From the NCBI GenBank assembly GCA_011056825.1, contig DSBH01000197.1:1-12646 (forward strand): 12,646 nt of DNA, written 5' to 3'. Below are positions 6,802-12,646 of the stretch, piece after piece. The notes beneath the pieces are model-generated. The model ran no database searches. It was not told where the DNA came from and worked only from the letters and a program-made list of their open reading frames with translations. A program made the position numbers and the translations under genes. Source of the stretch: Deltaproteobacteria bacterium. Its GTDB lineage: Bacteria; Desulfobacterota; Syntrophia; Syntrophales; UBA2210. Position 1 is the stretch's first letter. Each line of letters begins with the position of its first letter.

Positions 6802-7821
6802 TCAGGAAAGATAGCGCTCGGCCAGTAACTCAGCGATCTGCACGGCGTTGAGCGCCGCACCCTTTCTGATATTATCCGAAACGATCCACATATTGATGCC
6901 GTTCTCTATTGATTCGTCTTCCCTGATGCGCCCCACAAACGTTTCATTCCTGCCGGCCGCGTCGAGAGCCAGCGGATACTCCGCCTTCGAGGGATTATCG
7001 ACGACTTTCACGCCCGGCATGTTTGAAAGTACCCTTCGGGCCTCGTCGACTGAAATCTTTTTTATTGTTTCCACGTTGACGGATTCCGAGTGGCCGTAAA
7101 AAACAGGAACCCGCACGGCGGTCGCCGTCACGGCAATGGATTGATCGTGAAGAATCTTCCTGGTTTCATTCACCATCTTCATTTCTTCCTTGGTATAACC
7201 GTTATCGAGAAACACGTCGATGTGAGGAAGACAGTTGAAGGCGATGGCGTGGGGATACACGGACAGTTCCGGCTCGCCGCCGTCAAGCATGTTACGCGAC
7301 TGTTCCTCCAGCTCGTCGATGGCTTTCTTTCCCGACCCGGACACTGCCTGGTAGGTTGATACCACGATCCGCTTGATGCCGGCTGCATCCTGAATTGGTT
7401 TCAGGGCGACCATCATCTGGATGGTAGAACAGTTCGGATTGGCGATAATGCCCTTGTTACGGTACAAAGCGATGTCTTCCGGATTGACTTCCGGAACAAC
7501 CAGGGGAATGTCGGGCTCCATGCGAAAGGCGCTCGTATTGTCGATGACGACGCATCCGGCGCGGGCCGCCGGCGGCGCAAAACGCTTACTGACTTCACCG
7601 CCCGGCGAAAAAAGGCCGATATCGATACCCTTGAATGATTCTTCTGTTAATACCTCGATGGGGCGGGGCGTACCCCTGAAATTTAACTCCTTCCCGCGTG
7701 AACGCTCGGATGCGAGCAGGTGAATCTCCCCGACGGGAAAATCGCGTTCTTCGAGAATTTGAATCATCCTGTTACCAACGGCGCCGGTGGCGCCGACAAC
7801 CGCCACGTTGAATTTTTTCAT
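6802..7821 (-). CDS. asd: Aspartate-semialdehyde dehydrogenase
   Basis: A 339-residue enzyme that reduces aspartyl phosphate with NADPH to aspartate semialdehyde, the branch point to lysine, diaminopimelate, threonine and methionine. The NADP-binding loop GATGAVGNRM occupies residues 10-19. The catalytic cysteine is C131 in ANPNCSTIQM, with Q158 in STYQAVSGSGKKA (155-167). RVPVFYGHSES (237-247) provides R237 and the likely base H244. The C-terminus has MWIVSDNIRKGAALNAVQIAE (311-331), standard for the family. The ATG follows an AAGGTG-type ribosome binding site with about 8-base spacing, across a 73-base gap from pssA. It shares its strand with the aspartate aminotransferase gene, which supplies or consumes aspartate, with rsmD and coaD lying between. 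Confidence 0.97.
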   Translation of the reverse strand: MKKFNVAVVGATGAVGNRMIQILEERDFPVGEIHLLASERSRGKELNFRGTPRPIEVLTEESFKGIDIGLFSPGGEVSKRFAPPAARAGCVVIDNTSAFRMEPDIPLVVPEVNPEDIALYRNKGIIANPNCSTIQMMVALKPIQDAAGIKRIVVSTYQAVSGSGKKAIDELEEQSRNMLDGGEPELSVYPHAIAFNCLPHIDVFLDNGYTKEEMKMVNETRKILHDQSIAVTATAVRVPVFYGHSESVNVETIKKISVDEARRVLSNMPGVKVVDNPSKAEYPLALDAAGRNETFVGRIREDESIENGINMWIVSDNIRKGAALNAVQIAELLAERYLS

Positions 7822-7894
7822 CAGTTCAACACCTTCTTCAATAATTTTTCATAATGTCGACACGGTTCGTCACTGCGGCGCCGCCCTGCTGCCT
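7822..7894 (-). other. 73-base gap between pssA and asd
   Basis: Contains the asd ribosome binding site (AAGGTG, 7830-7835 read on the minus strand) and a short AT-rich patch (about 7836-7856). No convincing promoter pair or terminator hairpin is seen, so asd may be transcribed from further upstream. Confidence 0.45.
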
Positions 7895-8671
7895 TCAGAA
7901 CCCGTGTTTCTCCCGTGGTTCGGGCACCGGTTCCTCTTTCCTGCCGCCGACGGCTCGGAAAACAGTCCAGGATGGTCCTGAAAGCATGTATGCGAGGGCA
8001 AAGGCAAAGAGCATTACCTGCGGGTGCATGACGATAACGACAAATATAAGAACAATCGAGACAAACGTCATGAATGGTTTACGGGCGAAAAAGTCAAGAT
8101 CCTTGAAACTGTAATAGCGTATGTTGCTTACCATCAGCAGAGACAGGGCAATCATGGCGAAGGGTATAACGGGGTGCGTGAACATGCCCGTTCCTCCCAT
8201 AAATTCCCGAAAAACAACGGTGGACGCCACCATCATGGCCGCCGCCGGTATGGGCAACCCCACGAACGTTTTCCCGTCCATGGCAGGCGACTGCACATTG
8301 AACCGGGCCAGGCGAAGCGCGCCGCACACGACGAAGAAAAAGGACATAATCCATCCCGCCCGTCCGTAGGGCGAAAGCGCCCAGAGATAGGCCAGCAGCG
8401 CCGGCGCCATGCCGAATGAAACAAGATCCGAGAGGGAGTCGTATTCAATACCGAAACGGCTCGTGGTCTTCGTAAAACGCGCTATTTTTCCGTCCAGCCC
8501 GTCGAGCACGCAGGCGATCATGATCAGGACCGCAGCCCATGCGTACTGCCCGTTTAAGGCGGAGATAATGGAGAAAAAGCCGAAAAAAATATTCCCCGTC
8601 GTAAAGAGATTCGGCAGAATGTAAATCCCCTTCTTCATAGCATCCCGTTCTTTTGTTTTGTTTCGCCTCAT
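7895..8671 (-). CDS. pssA: CDP-diacylglycerol--serine O-phosphatidyltransferase
   Basis: A 258-residue integral membrane enzyme that transfers the phosphatidyl group of CDP-diacylglycerol to L-serine, giving phosphatidylserine. The CDP-alcohol phosphotransferase signature spans residues 57-82: D57-G, D60-G, AR, then G74, D78 and D82. Several hydrophobic segments are visible, roughly residues 20-37, 43-56, 106-118, 138-152, 169-183 and 200-240, and the hydrophilic tail is Glu/Lys/Pro-rich. The ATG at 8671 overlaps the psd stop as ATGA and has AGGA 8 bases upstream (8680-8683), so it is kept. An in-frame ATG at 8638 (MKKGIYILPN) matches the usual family N-terminus but has a weaker site. With psd immediately upstream and cdsA further upstream, it forms part of a phosphatidylethanolamine pathway. 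Confidence 0.95.
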   Translation of the reverse strand: MRRNKTKERDAMKKGIYILPNLFTTGNIFFGFFSIISALNGQYAWAAVLIMIACVLDGLDGKIARFTKTTSRFGIEYDSLSDLVSFGMAPALLAYLWALSPYGRAGWIMSFFFVVCGALRLARFNVQSPAMDGKTFVGLPIPAAAMMVASTVVFREFMGGTGMFTHPVIPFAMIALSLLMVSNIRYYSFKDLDFFARKPFMTFVSIVLIFVVIVMHPQVMLFAFALAYMLSGPSWTVFRAVGGRKEEPVPEPREKHGF

Positions 8672-9312
8672 TGCAGAAATCCTATCACTGTAGCACCGGC
8701 CTTCACTTTATCGCCCGGCGACACAATAATCCTCGTACCGCGGGGTGCAAACACCTCGAGTCGAGAACCGAACCGTATCATGCCGAAACGCTCCCCCCTT
8801 GTCACTCGCATACCTTCTTCCAGCCAGCAGACGATCCGCCTCGCCACCAGGCCGGCGATTTGCACAACCCTTATTTCTCCGCTGTCATCGGTGGTAATAG
8901 TCACAGCGTTACTCTCGTTTTCCGTCGAGGCCTTGTCCAGGTTTGCCGCAAAAAACTTGCCTTCGCGATAACTTATTTTTTTCACCTGTCCCGAACAGGG
9001 CACCCTGTTTACGTGCACGTTGAAAAGGCTCATAAAAATACTCACCTTCGTGAATCCCTCCGGGAATCCGTCCATCCCCTTTCCTTCTTCGATCTTCAGT
9101 ATGCGACCGTCGGCGGGCGATGCGATTCCCTTGTCCTCGTCGGGAATGTTTCTTTCCGGATTCCGGAAGAACCAGATCACGAAAACCGCCAGCAAACCGG
9201 AAAGTGTTGCGGCGACATACCACGAAAGAACGGCGAAAAGGCAAGCCAAAAGAGCGAATGGAATAAAGAAGAGGAAGCCTTCCGGCATGATCGGGTAGGC
9301 GTGGTTTTTCAT
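8668..9312 (-). CDS. psd: Phosphatidylserine decarboxylase, short form
   Basis: A 214-residue pyruvoyl enzyme that decarboxylates phosphatidylserine to phosphatidylethanolamine at the membrane. The length fits the short Psd/archaetidylserine decarboxylase-type branch rather than the longer E. coli form. The N-terminus has two hydrophobic segments (about 12-32 and 36-49). SPADGR (65-70) holds D68 and FNVHVNR (97-103) holds H100, both in catalytic positions, and an ENESNAV stretch lies at 131-137. RFGSRLEVF (180-188) contains the self-cleavage site between G182 and S183, where S183 would become the pyruvoyl group. A GTG at 9351 could extend it by 13 residues but lacks a good site; the ATG at 9312 has GAGGA 8 bases upstream. 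The stop overlaps the pssA start, so the two are coupled. Confidence 0.95.
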   Translation of the reverse strand: MKNHAYPIMPEGFLFFIPFALLACLFAVLSWYVAATLSGLLAVFVIWFFRNPERNIPDEDKGIASPADGRILKIEEGKGMDGFPEGFTKVSIFMSLFNVHVNRVPCSGQVKKISYREGKFFAANLDKASTENESNAVTITTDDSGEIRVVQIAGLVARRIVCWLEEGMRVTRGERFGMIRFGSRLEVFAPRGTRIIVSPGDKVKAGATVIGFLQ

Positions 9313-9320
9313 CAATACTG

Positions 9321-9325
9321 TCCTC
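9321..9325 (-). promoter_or_regulatory. Ribosome binding site that sets the psd start
   Basis: GAGGA, read on the minus strand, lies 8 bases upstream of the ATG at 9312. It is the strongest such site near the psd N-terminus, which favours this ATG over the upstream GTG at 9351. Confidence 0.7.
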
Positions 9326-9374
9326 GTTTCATTATTCCGGTCCTTTTTCACAGCCCCGCGGCCATCCCGGTTTC

Positions 9375-10049
9375 TTACCGCCCGACATAGGACGGTCGAA
9401 GGTAGCGCGGCATCACTTCAAGAGGAGTGATGATATCACCACCACGGCTTTTTTTCAATCCGATACGACCGACTGACGACGCGCGCACGCGGTTTGACAG
9501 CGACCCCGCGAAATTCGCCCGTTCTTTCAGTACGTCCCGTATCGTCGCCTCGTACACTTCCGCGCCGTCTCCCATGAAAAGAATGTCGTCTTCGAGGTTT
9601 TCAAGAAATTCGAGTGGCTTGACGGCCCGTTCTTCGTCGACAAGCTCGAGGAACCCGTCCGGATCCGGCCGGTAGAGGGCCGTATAGACTTCACTTCGGC
9701 GGGCATCCAGCATCGGGCAGATCACGAGGGGCGACAGGATACCGTTCATGGCGAGTGCTTCCAGTGAAGAAACACCAACAAGGGAACGCTCAAAAGCGCG
9801 TGCGAGTCCTTTTGCTGTGCTGAGACCGACCCGAACCCCCGTGAATGAACCGGGCCCTGTCGCGCAGGCAAAAAGATCGATGTCCCGTGCAACATATCCC
9901 GCCTCGTCAAGCACGTGCGCGATGGCCGGCAGAAGCGTTTCCGCGTGCTGCTTACCTGCATCGGCGAACAGTTCCGCCACGAGCTGATCATCCTGCAAAA
10001 GGGCGACGCTCATCGTCCGGGAGGTCGTATCCAGGGCAAGTGTAAGCAC
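9375..10049 (-). CDS. tsaB: tRNA t6A biosynthesis protein TsaB
   Basis: A 224-residue member of the ASKHA/actin-like fold family. TsaB is the non-catalytic partner of TsaD (with TsaE) in placing threonylcarbamoyl on A37 of tRNAs that read ANN codons. The N-terminus LTLALDTTS (2-10), KQHAE (33-37), the hallmark ATGPGSFTGVRVGLSTAKGL (63-82) and LDARRSEVY (114-122) are typical, and the C-terminus RYLRPSYVGR matches the family's closing YLRP. Start is GTG, 6 bases after the rseP stop, with a G-rich stretch upstream. It shares the minus strand with psd downstream (62-base gap). Its product is a substrate for MtaB-type enzymes, one of which ends at the left edge of the window. Confidence 0.95.
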   Translation of the reverse strand: MLTLALDTTSRTMSVALLQDDQLVAELFADAGKQHAETLLPAIAHVLDEAGYVARDIDLFACATGPGSFTGVRVGLSTAKGLARAFERSLVGVSSLEALAMNGILSPLVICPMLDARRSEVYTALYRPDPDGFLELVDEERAVKPLEFLENLEDDILFMGDGAEVYEATIRDVLKERANFAGSLSNRVRASSVGRIGLKKSRGGDIITPLEVMPRYLRPSYVGR

Positions 10050-10055
10050 TGCCTG

Positions 10056-11123
10056 CTAATCCCCCCATATCTTGACGATATCGTTGTAGGTAACCCAGAA
10101 CATGAGAAGGATCAGGAGAAAAAATCCTGCCGTTTGCGCGGCCTCGCGCCACTTGATGTTCACCTCTCTTTTCGTCACCAGTTCGATGACAAAAAACATG
10201 AGGTGCCCTCCGTCAAGCACCGGGATTGGAAGCAGATTGAGAACACCCAGATTCACGCTGAGAATGGCCATGAAAAAAAGAAACGGCACGAAGCCCTGTC
10301 GGGCTACGTCGCCTGACATTTTCGCGATAAATATGGGTCCTCCCAGCTCCTTCGGCGAAACGACGCGCTGAACAATCTTGACGATGCTCAAATAGGTGAG
10401 TTTCGTAAACCACCAGGTCTCGCCGATACCGGCCAGCACCGCGCCGAACGGGCCCTTCCGCTGAAGGAACGTCTCGTTCGACATGCCGATGCCGATAACG
10501 TAGCTTGTCTCCGGTTCTCCGAAGATATTTGGTACTTCAGCCTGTTGCGGCGTAACAGTCAACCTGTTTTCGGCGCCATTCCGTTCTACAGTGACGGTCA
10601 GTGTTTCACCGCCGCTGGAACGTATCGTTTCCGCCATTTCTTCCCAGTTTGAAACAGTTACCCCGTCTATTTCCCGAACGAGGTCTCCTTCCTGAATCCC
10701 GGCGACGGCGGCTGGACTTTCCGGTTGTACCGCGCCTACTCTGGCGGTGGTAACGGGAACGCCGGCAGCGAATATAACCGCGAAGGCAACGGCTGCGAAG
10801 AGAAAATTAAACGCCGGGCCAGCGGCAACGATGGCCATTCTCTTATAAACCGACTGCTCGGCGAACGAACGCTTTTTGTCCTCCTCCGAGAGCTCCTCCC
10901 CGTCCGTTTCCCCTAAAAGTTTGACATAGCCCCCCAACGGTATCGCCGATATGGCATACTCCGTTTCGCCGTACTTTTTTCCCACTATTTTCGGACCGAA
11001 CCCGAGGGAAAATTTAAGTACCCCCACACCGCTCCACTTGGCCACAAGAAAATGGCCGAGTTCGTGAACGAAAATCAGGATCCCCAGCACGACAATTACT
11101 GATAGTATATTAATGCCGATCAC
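10056..11123 (-). CDS. rseP: RIP metalloprotease RseP (site-2 protease family), single PDZ domain
   Basis: A 355-residue zinc metalloprotease that cleaves substrates within the membrane. The zinc-binding HELGH (20-24) sits in the first transmembrane segment, and the second motif NLLPIPVLDGGH (296-307) supplies the third ligand. Further hydrophobic segments lie at about 97-121, 280-298 and 331-345. One PDZ domain (about 127-195) is visible, with SPAAVAGIQEGDLVREIDG; E. coli RseP has two. The GTG at 11123 is chosen because AAGGA precedes it by 5 bases and the resulting N-terminus (INILSVIVVLGILIFVHELGHF) fits the family. The frame stays open for 70 more codons into dxr, but that segment is basic and unlike the family. 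No anti-sigma or sigma factor genes are nearby, so the natural substrate is unknown. Confidence 0.95.
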   Translation of the reverse strand: MIGINILSVIVVLGILIFVHELGHFLVAKWSGVGVLKFSLGFGPKIVGKKYGETEYAISAIPLGGYVKLLGETDGEELSEEDKKRSFAEQSVYKRMAIVAAGPAFNFLFAAVAFAVIFAAGVPVTTARVGAVQPESPAAVAGIQEGDLVREIDGVTVSNWEEMAETIRSSGGETLTVTVERNGAENRLTVTPQQAEVPNIFGEPETSYVIGIGMSNETFLQRKGPFGAVLAGIGETWWFTKLTYLSIVKIVQRVVSPKELGGPIFIAKMSGDVARQGFVPFLFFMAILSVNLGVLNLLPIPVLDGGHLMFFVIELVTKREVNIKWREAAQTAGFFLLILLMFWVTYNDIVKIWGD

Positions 11124-11128
11124 GATCT

Positions 11129-11133
11129 TCCTT
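11129..11133 (-). promoter_or_regulatory. Ribosome binding site that sets the rseP start
   Basis: AAGGA, read on the minus strand inside GAAAGGAAG (11127-11135), lies 5 bases before the GTG at 11123. It supports this start over the far upstream in-frame ATG at 11333, which lies inside dxr. Confidence 0.65.
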
Positions 11134-11187
11134 TCACTACAACACGTCTTTTTATTATGATACCCGCCTTTGCGGCGTCTGTACAGA

Positions 11188-12435
11188 TTATTGTATTTTC
11201 CTCCCGGAATCCTTATTGTTATTGGATTCCCGGGCAGGCGCAGGACCGCTCTCCTTTGTCCTCGGTGGCCCTGCTTTTTGCATGGTATCGACACGTTTCT
11301 TCGCGTGATCGCGGGCCCATCGGTCAGCCGCAAGCACCGCTTTCATGGAAAACGTACCGCCTCTTTCAAGCGCCCGCAGCGTTTCCTCAGCTATCACTGG
11401 AATGTCGGTAAACCGAAGGCGCTCCGCGAGAAAAGCTTCGACGGCGATCTCGTTGGCGGCGTTGAGAACCGCGGGCGCCGTCCCCCCCCTTCGCGCTGCT
11501 TCTCCGGCGATTCTCATACAGGGAAATTTTTCGTAGTCAGGCGAAAGAAACGTGAGCGCGCCTGCCGCTGACAAGTCAAGTTCAGGCAGCGCCAGATCCA
11601 TGCGTTCAGGATAACTGATCGCGTAGGCGATGGGTATCCTCATGTCGGGAATTCCCATCTGGGCAAGCACGGACCCGTCGCGATAGACCACCATGGAATG
11701 CACGATGCTTTCGGGGTGTATAACCACGTCAATCAGATCGACGTCCATGGAAAAGAGGTGCATGGCCTCAATTATTTCCAGTCCTTTGTTCATCATGGTC
11801 GCAGAATCAATTGTTATTTTCGAGCCCATACGCCAGTTCGGGTGTCGCAGGGCCTCACGAGGCGTCACCGCCTCAAGATCCGCTGCGTCGCGCCGGAAGA
11901 ACGGTCCGCCCGACGCGGTAAGAACCAGCTTTCTCACTCCACGCCTCGGATGTCCTTCCAGACACTGGAATATCGCGCTGTGTTCGCTGTCGACCGGGAG
12001 GATGCGGACGCCGCGGGACCTGGCTTTTTCCAGCACCAGATCACCCGCCATCACCATCGTTTCCTTGTTCGCCAGGGCGACATCACTTCCCGCTTCGACG
12101 GCGGCCATCGTGGGCAGCAGTCCCGCCGCTCCTGACATTGCGGAAATGACCATGTCAACATCCTTCAGTGCGGCCAGCTCCCTGTATCCCTCCTCACCGA
12201 AGAGTACCGACGTTCTTGACGAAGAACCCAGCATGTCGACGAGAGCGGCCGCCTTTTCTTCGTCGGCTACCGCAGCCGCCTTCGGCCTGAATCGTTCGAT
12301 CTGTTTCCGAAGAAGCTCGATATTGCTGTGGCCCGCGAGTCCGGCGACAGAGAACTCCGCCTCATCACGGGCGATGACGTCAAGCGCGTTGGTTCCGATT
12401 GACCCGGTCGAACCGAGAATGGAGAGTGTTTTCAT
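11188..12435 (-). CDS. dxr: 1-deoxy-D-xylulose 5-phosphate reductoisomerase
   Basis: A 415-residue enzyme that converts 1-deoxy-D-xylulose 5-phosphate to 2-C-methyl-D-erythritol 4-phosphate with NADPH, the committed step of the non-mevalonate isoprenoid route. The NADPH loop GSTGSIG lies at 8-14, LANKETMVMAG at 121-131, and the metal ligands D149 and E151 in VDSEHSA. ASGGPF (174-179), the active-site flap HPNWRMG (198-204) and MMNKGLE (214-220) with K217 and E220 complete the site. Typical members are about 380-400 residues; this one carries a hydrophilic tail after about residue 386, rich in Lys, Ser, Asn and Pro. The ATG overlaps the cdsA stop as ATGA. cdsA-dxr-rseP is a widely conserved bacterial order, and its isoprenoid and phospholipid products both feed envelope synthesis. 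Confidence 0.97.
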   Translation of the reverse strand: MKTLSILGSTGSIGTNALDVIARDEAEFSVAGLAGHSNIELLRKQIERFRPKAAAVADEEKAAALVDMLGSSSRTSVLFGEEGYRELAALKDVDMVISAMSGAAGLLPTMAAVEAGSDVALANKETMVMAGDLVLEKARSRGVRILPVDSEHSAIFQCLEGHPRRGVRKLVLTASGGPFFRRDAADLEAVTPREALRHPNWRMGSKITIDSATMMNKGLEIIEAMHLFSMDVDLIDVVIHPESIVHSMVVYRDGSVLAQMGIPDMRIPIAYAISYPERMDLALPELDLSAAGALTFLSPDYEKFPCMRIAGEAARRGGTAPAVLNAANEIAVEAFLAERLRFTDIPVIAEETLRALERGGTFSMKAVLAADRWARDHAKKRVDTMQKAGPPRTKESGPAPARESNNNKDSGRKIQ

Positions 12436-12646
12436 ATCACCAGAAAGAATTGCTTGTAATAGTACACGAAGGGAGCCATGAATATGAACGAATCAAGCCG
12501 GTCAAGTATTCCGCCGTGTCCCGGAATCAGAAAGCCGGAATCCTTGACATTGAACGTTCTTTTAACGGCTGACTCCGACAGGTCGCCCAGTTGTCCGAAT
12601 ATGCTTCCCAGAACCCCCATTGCGGCCGCGTGCCCCATCCCCATCC
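12432..12646 (-). CDS. cdsA: Phosphatidate cytidylyltransferase, C-terminal fragment
   Basis: The last 70 or so residues of CdsA, whose 5' part lies beyond the right edge. CdsA activates phosphatidic acid with CTP to form CDP-diacylglycerol in the cytoplasmic membrane. The fragment contains the complete family signature: FGQLGDLSESAVKR, then VKDSGFLIPGHGGILDRLDS, followed by a final hydrophobic segment (FIFMAPFVYYYKQFFLVI). Full-length enzymes are about 260-290 residues with several transmembrane helices. The stop overlaps the dxr start by 4 bases. It supplies the substrate for PssA encoded further along the same strand. Identification is firm despite truncation by the window edge. Confidence 0.95.
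   Translation of the reverse strand, partial: MGMGHAAAMGVLGSIFGQLGDLSESAVKRTFNVKDSGFLIPGHGGILDRLDSFIFMAPFVYYYKQFFLVI

Noticed and set aside
8653..9390. 245-residue plus-strand frame opposite psd
   Set aside because: Psd on the other strand has all active-site motifs and a good ribosome binding site; the antisense product is His/Arg-rich with no domain signature.
11165..11177. Small stem-loop CGCC-GCAAA-GGCG between dxr and rseP as a terminator
   Set aside because: Only four base pairs, and on the minus strand it is followed by an A-rich, not T-rich, stretch.
11124..11333. In-frame N-terminal extension of rseP into dxr (start at 11333)
   Set aside because: The 70 extra residues are basic, unlike any RseP N-terminus, and overlap dxr; the GTG at 11123 has a proper ribosome binding site.
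11693..12481. 262-residue plus-strand frame opposite dxr and the end of cdsA
   Set aside because: It is Ser/Arg-rich shadow sequence created by GC-biased codons of dxr and has no plausible start site or family match.
1..12646. Search by eye for tRNA or rRNA genes, CRISPR repeats, insertion sequences or phage genes
   Set aside because: Coding genes fill nearly the whole window and no repeated units, terminal inverted repeats, transposase motifs or cloverleaf-like sequences were seen.

Overview
The window is an ordinary, densely packed stretch of bacterial chromosome made almost entirely of conserved housekeeping genes. Gene content and order (rnc, radical SAM, era and der on one strand; cdsA, dxr, rseP, tsaB, psd, pssA, asd, rsmD, coaD and an aspartate aminotransferase on the other) best fit a deltaproteobacterial (Desulfobacterota) genome, perhaps near Syntrophales or Geobacter-type lineages. 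That assignment is an inference from synteny and protein style, not a measured phylogeny. Base composition looks moderately GC-rich and even. I see no transposase, integrase, phage gene, CRISPR array, tRNA or rRNA.

Plus strand, 1-4406: the tail of a MtaB-type tRNA methylthiotransferase overlaps rnc (RNase III). rnc in turn overlaps an Elp3-like radical SAM protein of unknown function. An AT-rich gap of 118 bases (2080-2197) holds a possible promoter and an 8-base inverted repeat. It is followed by two ribosome-assembly GTPases, era and der, separated by one base. The theme is RNA processing, tRNA modification and ribosome maturation.

Minus strand, 12646 down to 4446, read from right to left: the C-terminal end of cdsA, then dxr, rseP, tsaB, psd, pssA, asd, rsmD, coaD and a class I aspartate aminotransferase. 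CdsA, PssA and Psd together cover the route from phosphatidic acid through CDP-diacylglycerol and phosphatidylserine to phosphatidylethanolamine. Dxr starts the non-mevalonate isoprenoid route, RseP is a membrane protease, and TsaB belongs to the t6A tRNA modification machinery. The aminotransferase and Asd sit at two nearby steps of aspartate-family amino acid synthesis. CoaD makes dephospho-CoA and RsmD methylates 16S rRNA. Many junctions overlap or nearly touch, so long co-transcribed units are likely. No promoter for the minus-strand run is visible; it probably lies beyond the right edge.

The two runs converge at 4407-4445, a 39-base gap with no recognisable terminator. Every complete gene appears intact. 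The only product without an assignable function is the radical SAM protein at 1009-2079, which is the best candidate for a second look. I find no evidence of a new defence, mobile or regulatory system here. Several starts were moved inward because a good ribosome binding site and family length favour the internal codon: aspartate aminotransferase (5645), psd (9312) and rseP (11123).
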